From NCBI RefSeq assembly GCF_002843235.3, contig NZ_CP031123.2, positions 2,976,001 to 3,040,000 of the forward strand: a DNA stretch of 64,000 nucleotides. Direction: 5' to 3'. The first letter of the stretch is position 1. Each line of letters begins with the position of its first letter. The position numbers were made by a program, and so were the translations under genes. Under the pieces are notes generated by a model. That model worked only from the letters and a program-made list of their open reading frames with translations, was not told where the DNA came from and ran no database searches. Shown here one piece after another: positions 48,750 through 59,063 of the stretch. The stretch comes from Providencia huaxiensis. Lineage in GTDB: Bacteria > Pseudomonadota > Gammaproteobacteria > Enterobacterales > Enterobacteriaceae.

Positions 48750-49130
48750 ATGAAAATTATGCCAAAAGCCATACAATGGTTAACAGGCCGGTACTATGAG
48801 AACCAAGTACTCGCTTTCCTGCAACAACAGGGATTAACATTTGTCGAACGTAATGCAAGGAACCGAGGCGGAGAAATCGACCTCATCATGCGAGATAATA
48901 CAGGTTGGGTATTTGTTGAAGTTCGTTTTCGCAAAAATTGTGACTATGGAGATGCACTTTTATCAGTAAACTGGCACAAACGTCGAAAACTATTAGCTGC
49001 TGCTAAAATTTGGCTCTCAAAAAGACAAGAAAGTTTTGAAACTAGCGCATGCCGTTTTGATATCTGTGCCATCACGGGAAACCGATTTGACTGGGTACAA
49101 AATGCATTCAACGAAAATGATGTTTATTAA
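48750..49130 (+). CDS. yraN: YraN-family endonuclease-like protein
   Basis: The 126-residue UPF0102 protein has the Holliday-junction-resolvase-like pattern NRGGEIDLIMRDNTGWVFVEVRFRKN (the E-D-E-V-R core). Length and neighbours match E. coli YraN. Its cellular function is not settled. It follows lpoA by 39 bases. Confidence 0.93.
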   Translation: MKIMPKAIQWLTGRYYENQVLAFLQQQGLTFVERNARNRGGEIDLIMRDNTGWVFVEVRFRKNCDYGDALLSVNWHKRRKLLAAAKIWLSKRQESFETSACRFDICAITGNRFDWVQNAFNENDVY

Positions 49131-49245
49131 CAGATAAGATAGTCAGCTTTATACACTGTTCATGCAGTCAACAACGCTATAATTCAAATATAATGGTAAT
49201 ACACAAAATGATTTGAATTATATCGAGGCGACAAAGGAAAAACTC

Positions 49246-49836
49246 GTGCTAGACCGAATAAAAGTTTGCTTTACTGAAAGCATCCAAACTCAAATAGCAG
49301 CCGCTGAAGCGCTGCCTGATGCCATTTCAAGAGCCGCGATGATGATGGTTCAGTCTTTACTCAATGGCAACAAAATTTTATGTTGTGGTAATGGCGCTTC
49401 CGCTGCTACCGCACAACGTTTTGCTGCGAGTATGATCCATCGCTTTGAAACCGAGCGCCCTAGCTTACCCGCTTTAGCACTTAATACCGATAATGCCGTG
49501 TTAACTGCCATTTCGGGTAGTAAGCAACCTTCTGAAATTTATGCGAAACAAGTTAGAGCATTAGGCCAGCATGGCGATGTTTTGATGGCAATTTCAACCC
49601 ATGGTAATAGCAGTGATATTATTAAAGCTGTTGAAGCTGCAGTCACTAGAGACATGACAATTGTCGCCTTAACAGGCTATGACGGAGGGGAACTCGCGGG
49701 TTTACTTGGCCCCCAAGATGTTGAAATTCGTATTCCATCCCAACGAAGTGTTCGAATTCAAGAAGTTCATCTTCTTACTGTAAATTGTCTGTGTGACCTC
49801 ATAGATAATACTCTTTTCCCACATCAGGACGATTAA
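49246..49836 (+). CDS. diaA: DnaA initiator-associating protein DiaA
   Basis: The 196-residue SIS-domain protein matches E. coli DiaA nearly throughout ([46 protein letters not shown]; end [12 protein letters not shown]). It promotes DnaA assembly at oriC. The GTG at 49246 is chosen because AAGGA lies 7 bases before it and it gives exactly the E. coli length; the ATG at 49213 adds an unrelated N-terminus. Confidence 0.93.
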   Translation: MLDRIKVCFTESIQTQIAAAEALPDAISRAAMMMVQSLLNGNKILCCGNGASAATAQRFAASMIHRFETERPSLPALALNTDNAVLTAISGSKQPSEIYAKQVRALGQHGDVLMAISTHGNSSDIIKAVEAAVTRDMTIVALTGYDGGELAGLLGPQDVEIRIPSQRSVRIQEVHLLTVNCLCDLIDNTLFPHQDD

Positions 49837-49845
49837 GGAGACAAA

Positions 49846-50421
49846 ATGCGATTAATACCAATTTTTGCCATAGTCATCAGTACTGTTCTATTACAAGGCT
49901 GTATAGGGGCTGCCGTCGTAGGTTCTGCGGCCGTTGCAACGAAAAGTGCCACAGACCCTCGTACAGTTGGTCAACAAGTTGACGATGGGACCTTAGAAGC
50001 TAGGGTTAGTGGACAACTGAATAAAGATAAGGATATCACAGGTAAGGCTCGTATCATTGCGACCGCTTATAAAGGTAATGTGCTGTTAACTGGCCAAAGC
50101 CCTGATATGGCTTGGGCTGAACGAGCAAAACAAATAGCCTCTAACGTTGATGGCACCATCGCAGTTTATAATGAAGTCCGTAGTGGAGAGCCCGTTGATT
50201 TGGGAACTGCTTCAAAAGACACTTGGTTAACAACCAAAGTGAAATCTAAAATCCTTGCTAGTGATAGTGTTAAATCTGGTAGTGTAAAAGTTATTACTGA
50301 AAATGGTGAGGTTTTCTTGCTAGGTGTTTTAACAAGGCAAGAAGGTGATGCGGCGGCTAAAATCGCCAGTGAAACAGATGGTGTTCGTCGAGTAACGACT
50401 GCTTTCACTTATCTTAATTAA
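49846..50421 (+). CDS. dolP: Outer-membrane lipoprotein DolP (BON domains)
   Basis: The 191-residue lipoprotein has a signal peptide ending in LQGC (Cys19) and two BON domains (about 45-115 and 120-190). DolP, formerly YraP, binds anionic lipid at the cell division site and supports envelope integrity. It follows diaA after 9 bases with AAGGAG before the ATG. Confidence 0.94.
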   Translation: MRLIPIFAIVISTVLLQGCIGAAVVGSAAVATKSATDPRTVGQQVDDGTLEARVSGQLNKDKDITGKARIIATAYKGNVLLTGQSPDMAWAERAKQIASNVDGTIAVYNEVRSGEPVDLGTASKDTWLTTKVKSKILASDSVKSGSVKVITENGEVFLLGVLTRQEGDAAAKIASETDGVRRVTTAFTYLN

Positions 50422-50451
50422 TCATAAACAATAATATATTGTTATAAATAC

Positions 50452-50483
50452 AAAAGCCGTGAGAGAAAAACCATGGCTTTTTT
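50452..50483. terminator. Bidirectional terminator between dolP and mtgA
   Basis: AAAAGCC-GTG, a loop and CAT-GGCTTTTTT form a stem with A and T runs on both flanks, just before the mtgA stop on the other strand. Confidence 0.7.
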
Positions 50484-50484
50484 C

Positions 50485-51207
50485 TTATTCATCCATCAAC
50501 TGGTTTATTTTCAGATAATTCTTACCTCCTAATAAGTGCATTTGATTCAAGATCCAAGCTTGCCTTTTGAGGACGTAAGAGGATGGGTTTTTTACGCTAT
50601 ATCTATGAGGATTAGGAAGAACCGCAGCTAATAGCGCAGCCTCACTCATTGAGAGCTTGCTAGCAGGCTTATTAAAGAATTTATTTGCAGCCTCTTCAAC
50701 CCCAAAAACCCCATCACCAAACTCAACTATATTAAGATAAACAGTCAAAACCCTTTGCTTTGACCACAACAGCTCCATAATAGGAGTCATTACTGTCTCT
50801 AGGCCCTTTCTTAGCCAGCTTCTCCCATCCCATAACCACAAGTTTTTTACTGTTTGCTGGGAGATAGTTGAAGCCCCTCTAATTGTTTGTTTATTGCTCA
50901 AGTTGTGTTTGTAAGCACGCTCGATTGCATCAAGGTCGAAACCCCAGTGATGAGGAAAATTTTGATCTTCCGCAGCAATTACCGCTAAATAAACATACGG
51001 AGAAATGTGATTTTCGTCTACCCATTCAGAACGAGATACGTAAGAAAAATTTAAGTTTACCCATGCGGTAATTTGTCGTTCGATCATCACCGCAGAAAAA
51101 GGCACTGGTATGTATTTAAATAAAACGACTGAACAAATCCACACCACAAGTAATGAAAATGTGATCTTCTTTAACCAGTGCCATAATTTAGAAACAATAG
51201 TTCGCAT
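50485..51207 (-). CDS. mtgA: Monofunctional biosynthetic peptidoglycan transglycosylase MtgA
   Basis: The 240-residue protein has an N-terminal membrane helix (about 13-33) and a GT51 glycosyltransferase domain with [14 protein letters not shown] (catalytic Glu), [17 protein letters not shown] and the [30 protein letters not shown] stretch. It polymerises lipid II into glycan strands. It lies downstream of elbB in the same direction with a 8-base gap. Confidence 0.94.
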   Translation of the reverse strand: MRTIVSKLWHWLKKITFSLLVVWICSVVLFKYIPVPFSAVMIERQITAWVNLNFSYVSRSEWVDENHISPYVYLAVIAAEDQNFPHHWGFDLDAIERAYKHNLSNKQTIRGASTISQQTVKNLWLWDGRSWLRKGLETVMTPIMELLWSKQRVLTVYLNIVEFGDGVFGVEEAANKFFNKPASKLSMSEAALLAAVLPNPHRYSVKNPSSYVLKRQAWILNQMHLLGGKNYLKINQLMDE

Positions 51208-51215
51208 TCAAATAA

Positions 51216-51866
51216 TCACGCCATTTCCAATACTTTCTTAACAAGCTTATTAATGCCCGTATTTGCTTCAGAAATTGATTGAGCCAGCATATAAGCAGGT
51301 GTTGTAACAACTCGGTTAACTTCATCAATTACAATGTCATCAACAGCACATTCAATATGCTTTCCTCCCATAATTTCTATTTGAGCAATCGTTTCACTAT
51401 CATTACCAATAGTTAGTACTACTGATGTATTTAACATTTTAGGAAGCATCACAGGAGCAATACACATCAGCCCTAGCGGCTTTTTCTGTTGGTGCATTTG
51501 GCGTACTAAACTTAATAGTTCTTTATTAATTACACACTCACTTCCTTTAACTGCAAAATCACATAAATTTTTTGCGGCACCAAAACCACCAGGAATTATG
51601 AGGGCATCTAGCGTTGAAGCATCAGCTGATGACAAAGGCGATATTTTCCCACGTGTAATACGTGAAGATTCTTCCATTTGATTGCGTTTTTCTGATTTAG
51701 ACTCCCCAGTCATATGATTAATAACAGTAGGTTGTAGCTCATCAGGTGCAAAAAAGTGAATTTCAGCATTATTTTGACTCAAAGCTAACATAGTTAGCAC
51801 TGACTCATGGATCTCACTTCCATCAAAAACACCACAGCCACTTAAAATAACCGCAATTGATTTCAT
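51216..51866 (-). CDS. elbB: Isoprenoid biosynthesis/glyoxalase-type protein ElbB
   Basis: The 216-residue DJ-1/PfpI-family protein has VILSGCGVFDGSEIHESVLT, LIIPGGFGAAKNL and LGLMCIAPVMLPK, where the Cys of the MCIAP nucleophile elbow is the likely active residue. E. coli ElbB has been described as a glyoxalase. The ATG at 51866 is used since GGAGGA lies directly upstream and the N-terminus then matches E. coli. Confidence 0.93.
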   Translation of the reverse strand: MKSIAVILSGCGVFDGSEIHESVLTMLALSQNNAEIHFFAPDELQPTVINHMTGESKSEKRNQMEESSRITRGKISPLSSADASTLDALIIPGGFGAAKNLCDFAVKGSECVINKELLSLVRQMHQQKKPLGLMCIAPVMLPKMLNTSVVLTIGNDSETIAQIEIMGGKHIECAVDDIVIDEVNRVVTTPAYMLAQSISEANTGINKLVKKVLEMA

Positions 51867-51980
51867 ATCTTCCTCCATTTGTAGTAAATTATCTCTCAAG
51901 CGCTAAGGTGCATAAACATCAATCTTCATCACAGATTTTAATGAATCTTGTAACAGATTCGCTAAATTTTGGTATCTTGA

Positions 51981-52109
51981 TGTTGCCCTTTACAGTGATA
52001 TACCTAATTTAATGATTTGCAAAAAACAAAAAACACATGCAGATCAACGATTTCCCTGGTGTTGGCGCAGTATTCGCGCACCCCAACTTCGGTTGGGGTT
52101 ATTTTTTTG
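51981..52109 (+). ncRNA. arcZ: ArcZ small RNA
   Basis: The plus strand between elbB and arcB contains GATTTCCCTGGTGTTGGCG followed by CAGTATTCGCGCACCCC, identical to the processed core of enterobacterial ArcZ, and ends in the terminator ACCCCAAC-TTCG-GTTGGGGT with a T-run. ArcZ is an Hfq-dependent sRNA that activates rpoS and represses flhDC and others. The 5' end is estimated from the E. coli length. The terminator overlaps the last codons of arcB on the opposite strand. Confidence 0.92.
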
Positions 52110-54444
52110 TACGTTCATCAACCCAGTTTCTCAAAGTTTCTATATCTGCTTTCCAATCTTGTTTTAGTTCATCCACCCATTCCTGTACATTGTCCCACCA
52201 TGCTGGTAATTCAGGAGATTGAATCTGTTGTGCTATTTTCTGTAAGTTCTTTAAGCCAACAGAACCTGCCGCTCCTTTGATTTTGTGGGCTTCCTCAACA
52301 ATGCCTTTTTGGTCTTTAGCCACCATGTTCGAGTCAAGAATAGCTAAGTAGCCTGGAAGCATTTTTTCAAAGACATCTAGCCCATCATAAATAAGCTTAG
52401 GGCCAACTAATTCAATATACTGCTCTAGCATATCGCAATCTAATATTGACTCATCAACACTTGAAGCCTCACGGTCATTCGATGCTTCTTCAGGTTGAAC
52501 AGATTGCTCACCCCAAAATTGCTCAATAACTTGGGTCAATGCAGGAACTGATAATGGTTTACTCAATACGCCATCCATACCTGCATCAAAGTATTCTTTC
52601 TTATCTTTGAGAACATTTGCAGTTAATGCAATTAATGGTGGCAGGTCTTGCTTATCATACTGCTGTTTTAGTTGCCTTGAGATATCTAAGCCTGTCATAT
52701 CAGGTAATTGAATATCCAATAAAACTAAGTCATATTCACCAGGGGCAAACATTTCGAGGGCATCTTTACCATTCATTGCCACGTCGACCGTGTTGCCTAA
52801 ATTTTCTAATACAGAACAAGCAACAACAATATTCAGTTCAATATCTTCTACGAGTAGAATATGCAATGCTGGCAATGGGTAATCGTCTTCAGGATCTTGC
52901 TGTTCAATAACATTATTTTCAACAACTGGCGCTGTAATGGATAAAGTAAAAGTGGAACCTTGGCCTATTTCACTTTCAACTTGTATATCGCCTCCCATAT
53001 TTTGTGCTAAGCGACGAGATACAGAAAGCCCAATCCCCGTCCCCGTAGCGGGTTTACCACCAGCAGAATCTGTTACTTGATAATACATTGCAAAGATTTT
53101 ATCTAACTCATCTTTCGGTATGCCTATGCCGCTATCCTGAACTCTAAAAAACAATTTATTTTCAGCTTCTTGCCAAATACTAAGCTTCACTTCACCTTTC
53201 TGCGTGAACTTAACTGCATTACCAATTAAATTCCATAGGACTTGCCGTAAACGAGTCCCATCGGTTAAAACCGTTTTGGGTAATGCAGGCGCAACGTCCA
53301 TGACAAATTTAAGCCCTTTTGGCTGTACCAATAACCCACTTAAATTCTCTAAGTCATTCACAAATTCAGATAATGTGATTGGCTGGTTATCTAACTGAAC
53401 TTTACGGCGTTCAATTTTATCCATCTCAATAATATCATTGAATATATTACCCAAAGTGACGGCACTAACATGAATAGTTTTTAAATAGCTAGATTGTTCC
53501 GAAGTTAAATCGGTGTCTAATAAAATTCGACTCAAACCAACAATGCCGTTAAGGGGTGTACGAAGCTCGTGGCTGATTGTAGAAATAAAGGTGGTTTTCT
53601 CCCTACTCGCGTTCTCTAACGCTTCCTGATAGCGTTTACGCTCCGTTATGTCACGCCCAAAGCCCATCAGGCCATGTCGTTTGCCAACTCGGTCATAAAA
53701 AGGCACTTTACGGAGCTCAAAACAGGCTTTACGGCCATCTGGATATACCAGCCATTGTTCATAAGTGAGAGAAACATTATGACGAAAAACTTTTTCATCG
53801 GTTTCCATAACCTTGGAGGCAATTTCAACATCATAAATATCTAATGGCGTTAACCCAACTAAGTGTTTTTCACTTTTCCCAGTCAACAGTTCCATTGCTC
53901 GGTTACATCCCGAAAACTCATTATTTTCATTGCGGTAATAGACTAAGTCAGGAGAAGCATCTAAGAATGAACGAAGTAATACAGATTGCTGCTCAAGTTC
54001 AATCTGTGTCTGCTCACGGTATTTCATTTCTTGTTTTAATTGCTCAAGGAGCTCTAAGTGAGCGCGCTCGGCTTTTTCTCGTTCGAGAATCTCAAGGTTA
54101 AGTTGTTCAATATTTCCCTGCAATTGAATGTTTAAATCCGCATCACGCTTTCGCATAACTTCAAGTTTATCAACCATTCGTGATAAACGCTGCCGAGACT
54201 CTTCAAGTTGCTCAACCACCACCGACAAAAAATAGACGGCCAATGGAGTAATGATTAACCCAAAGAAAATTGACCCCACCATGTCGAGGCTATCAACATG
54301 CCCTCTTAAAACAATTGTCACTGCCATTTGCATTATCATGGCGAGAACAACCAATGCAGCTGCAAGTAACAGAGAAAAACGCACTAGACCGAGCTTCATC
54401 ATTAAATCGACATAGTATTGCGCCAGGCCGCGAAGTACTTTCAT
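52099..54444 (-). CDS. arcB: Hybrid sensor histidine kinase ArcB
   Basis: The 781-residue kinase has two N-terminal membrane helices (about 20-75), a coiled-coil linker, a PAS domain (about 155-270), the H-box FISTISHELRTPLNG, ATPase motifs (DSGIGIPKDEL, GTGIGLSVSRRL), a receiver domain with LLDIQLPDMTG and a C-terminal HPt domain (EEAHKIKGAAGSVG). ArcB senses quinone redox state and phosphorylates ArcA. The ATG at 54444 matches the E. coli N-terminus; a GTG two codons earlier is too close to the Shine-Dalgarno. Confidence 0.96.
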   Translation of the reverse strand: MKVLRGLAQYYVDLMMKLGLVRFSLLLAAALVVLAMIMQMAVTIVLRGHVDSLDMVGSIFFGLIITPLAVYFLSVVVEQLEESRQRLSRMVDKLEVMRKRDADLNIQLQGNIEQLNLEILEREKAERAHLELLEQLKQEMKYREQTQIELEQQSVLLRSFLDASPDLVYYRNENNEFSGCNRAMELLTGKSEKHLVGLTPLDIYDVEIASKVMETDEKVFRHNVSLTYEQWLVYPDGRKACFELRKVPFYDRVGKRHGLMGFGRDITERKRYQEALENASREKTTFISTISHELRTPLNGIVGLSRILLDTDLTSEQSSYLKTIHVSAVTLGNIFNDIIEMDKIERRKVQLDNQPITLSEFVNDLENLSGLLVQPKGLKFVMDVAPALPKTVLTDGTRLRQVLWNLIGNAVKFTQKGEVKLSIWQEAENKLFFRVQDSGIGIPKDELDKIFAMYYQVTDSAGGKPATGTGIGLSVSRRLAQNMGGDIQVESEIGQGSTFTLSITAPVVENNVIEQQDPEDDYPLPALHILLVEDIELNIVVACSVLENLGNTVDVAMNGKDALEMFAPGEYDLVLLDIQLPDMTGLDISRQLKQQYDKQDLPPLIALTANVLKDKKEYFDAGMDGVLSKPLSVPALTQVIEQFWGEQSVQPEEASNDREASSVDESILDCDMLEQYIELVGPKLIYDGLDVFEKMLPGYLAILDSNMVAKDQKGIVEEAHKIKGAAGSVGLKNLQKIAQQIQSPELPAWWDNVQEWVDELKQDWKADIETLRNWVDERTKK

Positions 54445-54744
54445 AACCACCCCTTAGTTAAATTCTCTTTGAATCATATATCAAACAAGGCAGTTTCGGA
54501 TGATTATTCACTCGAAATGTCGATCCTGCTCATTCAATAGCCATTTTTTACGATTAATGATAAAAAACAATCAGGTATTTTCTTTCTATTAGATAAAGTA
54601 AAAGTTCATTTCGGATAACTTTTAATCATAATCACATAAAAATCAAAATAATAGCACTATTGTTCCTTGGGTAAGGCCGCTAAAATCACAGTAAAAGCCC
54701 AAGCTATCTCAAGTAAAATCAGACAAAATTCAGTAAGGAATACC

Positions 54745-56151
54745 ATGAGTTCGAATATTTTCGGTCACCAACGTCGCGAACCGCTCAAAAAAGCGCTGGC
54801 AATCCGCAAAATAGCGTTTACTGAAATCTATGAGTCCGATAATACCGTTGATGTACAACAGCAAGCGAGCCGCTGCCTCTCTTGTGGTAGCCCTTTTTGT
54901 GAATGGAAGTGCCCGTTACATAACCCAATATCAAAGTGGCTCAAACTTGCTGCTGAAGGAAAAATAATTGAAGCGGCTGAATTATCTCATCATACCAATA
55001 GCTTACCTGAGATCTGTGGGCGCGTTTGCCCACAAGAAAAACTCTGCGAATTAGCATGTGTACTTCATGATACAACAGGTTCTATCACTATCGGTCATAT
55101 TGAACGATATGTTAATGATACCGCCTTTGAGATGGGATGGCGTCCAACCTCTTCCCCTATTCGCTCTGTAAACAAATGTGTCGCCATTGTTGGTGCAGGC
55201 CCTGCAGGCCTTTCTTGCGCTGATGTACTTATTCGAAATGGTGTAAATGTCGTCGTTTTTGATAAACACCCTGAGATAGGGGGATTACTAACTTTTGGCA
55301 TTCCCTCATTTAAGTTAGAAAAGAAATTAATGGTCCAAAGACGAGAAATATTTACAGAAATGGGCATTCAGTTTCAATTGAATACCGAGGTGGGTACAGA
55401 TATCTCTCTAGATGAGCTTCTTTGCACTTATGACGCTATTTTTATTGGTACTGGTACTTACCAAGCAATTCGAGGCAACGTGCCTAAAAAACCGATTCAA
55501 GGCGTTTTTGAATCACTCCCCTACCTAATCGCAAATACGCGCCATTTAATGCAACTTCCTACTCCTAATGATGAACCCTATATCAATTTACACTCAAAAA
55601 GCGTTATCGTATTAGGAGGTGGAGATACCGCGATGGATTGTGTTCGTAGCGCTATTCGCCAAGGAGCGAAGCAAGTTAGTTGTCTCTATCGTAGAGATGA
55701 ACAAAGTCTGCCAGCCTCACGAAAAGAAGTCGTCAATGCATTAGATGAAGGCGCTCAGTTCCACTTTAATTTGCAAGTCACTCAGTTTGTCGTTAATGAG
55801 CAACAACAGCTTACAGGGGTTTACGCCACTCGCACACAAAATGGCAAATTAGAAAATGGCCGCTATCAATTAGAACTCATTGATGATTCAACATTTTTTA
55901 TCGAAGCCGATGCCGTAATTGTGGCTTATGGATTTGCACCTCATGACCAAGTTTGGTTGAATAACGCGTTAATCAAGCGTGATAAGTATGGTCATATTTT
56001 AGCAAACCGTAATAGTCCCATCCCTTTTCAAACTTCACATGAAAAAGTGTTTGCTGGTGGAGATATAATAAGAGGTTCAGATCTTGTTGTGACTGCGATT
56101 GATGATGGGCGTAATGCTGCTGAAGGTATTTTGTTATTTCTAGGGGTTTAG
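54745..56151 (+). CDS. gltD: Orphan glutamate synthase small-subunit-like oxidoreductase
   Basis: The 468-residue protein has the GltD layout: N-terminal cysteine clusters (CLSCGSPFCEWKCPLHN, CGRVCPQEKLCELAC), an FAD site ([16 protein letters not shown]), an NADPH site (VLGGGDTAMDCVRSA) and the C-terminal FAGGDIIRGSDLVVTAI. Length agrees with GltD (472). The ATG at 54745 follows AAGGAAT. In E. coli gltB and gltD lie between arcB and the sspBA region; here only this gene is present, so the large subunit is missing from the locus. It may have another partner. Confidence 0.85.
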   Translation: MSSNIFGHQRREPLKKALAIRKIAFTEIYESDNTVDVQQQASRCLSCGSPFCEWKCPLHNPISKWLKLAAEGKIIEAAELSHHTNSLPEICGRVCPQEKLCELACVLHDTTGSITIGHIERYVNDTAFEMGWRPTSSPIRSVNKCVAIVGAGPAGLSCADVLIRNGVNVVVFDKHPEIGGLLTFGIPSFKLEKKLMVQRREIFTEMGIQFQLNTEVGTDISLDELLCTYDAIFIGTGTYQAIRGNVPKKPIQGVFESLPYLIANTRHLMQLPTPNDEPYINLHSKSVIVLGGGDTAMDCVRSAIRQGAKQVSCLYRRDEQSLPASRKEVVNALDEGAQFHFNLQVTQFVVNEQQQLTGVYATRTQNGKLENGRYQLELIDDSTFFIEADAVIVAYGFAPHDQVWLNNALIKRDKYGHILANRNSPIPFQTSHEKVFAGGDIIRGSDLVVTAIDDGRNAAEGILLFLGV

Positions 56152-56184
56152 TTATCCATTTATTTGAACATAGAGGGAATATAA

Positions 56185-56210
56185 AAACAGAGGGTTTCCC
56201 CCCTGTTCTT
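56185..56210. terminator. Weak hairpin between gltD and sspB
   Basis: AACAGAGGG, a short loop and CCCCCTGTT can pair over about eight positions with one mismatch, followed by TCTTAATTT. It lies between the convergent gltD-like and sspB genes and may be a weak terminator. Confidence 0.4.
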
Positions 56211-56236
56211 AATTTGCTGCTAACCCGCCTAATGAG

Positions 56237-56731
56237 TTATTTAACAACCCTTAAAGAAGGCCTACCTTTTGGTGGTCGTGGTGGTTCATCCCCTGATGGC
56301 TCATGTGACTTTTCATCCACAGATTCAGCTTCATGAACTAGAGTAATGTTGTCTTCAGGTTCTTCAACGTGTTCAAAACCTGCTGATAACTCTGCATCAT
56401 AAGCAGCTTCAGGCTCAAACATCATTCCAGCCCCATTTTCACGTGCATATACCGCCATAATTGCGGCCATAGGGACATAAACTTGGCGAGGTATTCCACC
56501 AAAACGAGCATTAAAACGCACTTCATCATTGGTTATTTCAAAATTACCAACAGCTCTTGGCGCAACATTCAACACAATTTGCCCATCACGGGCAAATTCC
56601 ATAGGAACGTTAACAGCAGGAACGGTGACATCAACCACCAAATGCGGAGTCATATCGTTATCAAGCAACCACTCATAGTGGGCACGTAACAAATAAGGGC
56701 GACGTGGTGACATTGCTGTCATTTCCATCAT
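56237..56731 (-). CDS. sspB: ClpXP adaptor SspB
   Basis: The 164-residue protein has the ssrA-tag-binding domain (SPRRPYLLRAHYEWLLDNDMTPHLVVDV; RFGGIPRQVYVPMAAIMAVYARENGAGMMFEPE), an acidic linker, and the C-terminal ClpX-docking peptide GRPSLRVVK. It tethers ssrA-tagged proteins to ClpXP. It follows sspA by 4 bases. Confidence 0.95.
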   Translation of the reverse strand: MMEMTAMSPRRPYLLRAHYEWLLDNDMTPHLVVDVTVPAVNVPMEFARDGQIVLNVAPRAVGNFEITNDEVRFNARFGGIPRQVYVPMAAIMAVYARENGAGMMFEPEAAYDAELSAGFEHVEEPEDNITLVHEAESVDEKSHEPSGDEPPRPPKGRPSLRVVK

Positions 56732-56735
56732 TCTT

Positions 56736-57377
56736 TTAGCCTCTTGTAGACAAACGCATTTCGCGCTCAGATTCAGTCAACGATGCTAAGAATGCGTCAC
56801 GTGCAAACACACGTTGCATATATAACTGCAAGTATTTGCTGCTAGATGGGTTCAATTCAATACCAAGAACAGGTAAACGCCATAATAATGGTGCTAAATA
56901 GCAATCTACGAGACTGAATTCTTCACTCATAAAGAATTCCATTTCAGCAAAAACAGGAGAAACAGCGATCAACTCTTCAGACAGCTGACGACGAGCATTT
57001 GCGGCTTCTTGCGCACTGCCGTTCTCTATTTTACTCATTAATGAATACCAATCATTTTGAATGCGGTGCATCAATTGACGGCTAGTACCACGCGCAACAG
57101 GGTAAACTGGCATTAATGGCGGATGAGGAAAACGCTCATCAAGGTATTCCATGATAATGTGTGGGTCATAGAGAGTCAGGTCACGGTCAACTAATGTTGG
57201 AACGCTCTGATATGGGTTGAGATCGATCAGATCTTGAGGCAGATGACCGGGTTCGACATGTTCAATTTCAACACTTACCCCTTTTTCAGCCAGCACGATA
57301 CGTACCTGATGGCTAAAAATGTCAGTAGGGCCAGAGAACAATGTCATTACCGAACGTTTATTAGGAGCGACAGCCAT
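56736..57377 (-). CDS. sspA: Stringent starvation protein A
   Basis: The 213-residue GST-fold protein ([41 protein letters not shown]) binds RNA polymerase during stationary phase and starvation. The PHP-containing surface ([12 protein letters not shown]) is present. GGAGG lies before the ATG at 57377, which decides the start. It forms an operon with sspB. Confidence 0.95.
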   Translation of the reverse strand: MAVAPNKRSVMTLFSGPTDIFSHQVRIVLAEKGVSVEIEHVEPGHLPQDLIDLNPYQSVPTLVDRDLTLYDPHIIMEYLDERFPHPPLMPVYPVARGTSRQLMHRIQNDWYSLMSKIENGSAQEAANARRQLSEELIAVSPVFAEMEFFMSEEFSLVDCYLAPLLWRLPVLGIELNPSSSKYLQLYMQRVFARDAFLASLTESEREMRLSTRG

Positions 57378-57865
57378 TAAAACCTCCAAAATACAAAATG
57401 GACGAAATGTAATTAATTTTTAATTACCCATTACCCATTTTAAAATCCCCTGTGTTTAACTTTCATTTATCCATATTGAAAGTCAACACAACCCTCCCGC
57501 ACAGTAAAGGCGAGAAATGTGAAATAAAAAAACAGGGGCATATTCTAACAGATTTTGTACAACTTAGGGGCGGCACATCGAAAAAATCATAGATTTATTT
57601 CATAACAAGAAAGAAACAGGAAGAAAACTAGAATTTAATTAAAAATTAAATCAAAAATAAAGAATAAAAACCCTAAAGTTAACTCCATAGTTTGAGTCGT
57701 ATTCATTAAAGATATGCCAATTCAGTTAACTAATAATTATTTTTAATTTTAGGCTAAACTATTATTTTCTCTTTAAACTATATATTCGTTCTTTTATAAA
57801 GCATCATGATTAGACGCAGTTATTCTATCATTAATAATAAAAATATAAGTAAAACAATAGACAAT
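57378..57865. other. Intergenic region between sspA and rpsI
   Basis: This AT-rich stretch holds the sspA promoter on the minus strand and no credible gene. AT-rich runs near 57640-57680 are the only notable composition. Confidence 0.55.
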
Positions 57866-57895
57866 AAAAAACCCGTCATTAAGACGGGTTTTTTC
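57866..57895 (-). terminator. rplM-rpsI terminator
   Basis: AAAAAACCCGTC-ATTAA-GACGGGTTTTTT is a strong intrinsic terminator 30 bases after the rpsI stop on the minus strand. Confidence 0.9.
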
Positions 57896-57923
57896 ATCAA
57901 TTTTATACCCAAAGGGTAATAAA

Positions 57924-58936
<1,013 letters not shown>

Positions 58937-59063
58937 GAGAAGTCAGAAACAAAAATCGACCCCAAATGCATTTTTTTTACGTTTGCTCGAATAAACATCG
59001 CATTTTGTACTTAAATTATGCAATCCAGGTAACTTTTGCTAACAACCCTGTTTGATTACTCCC

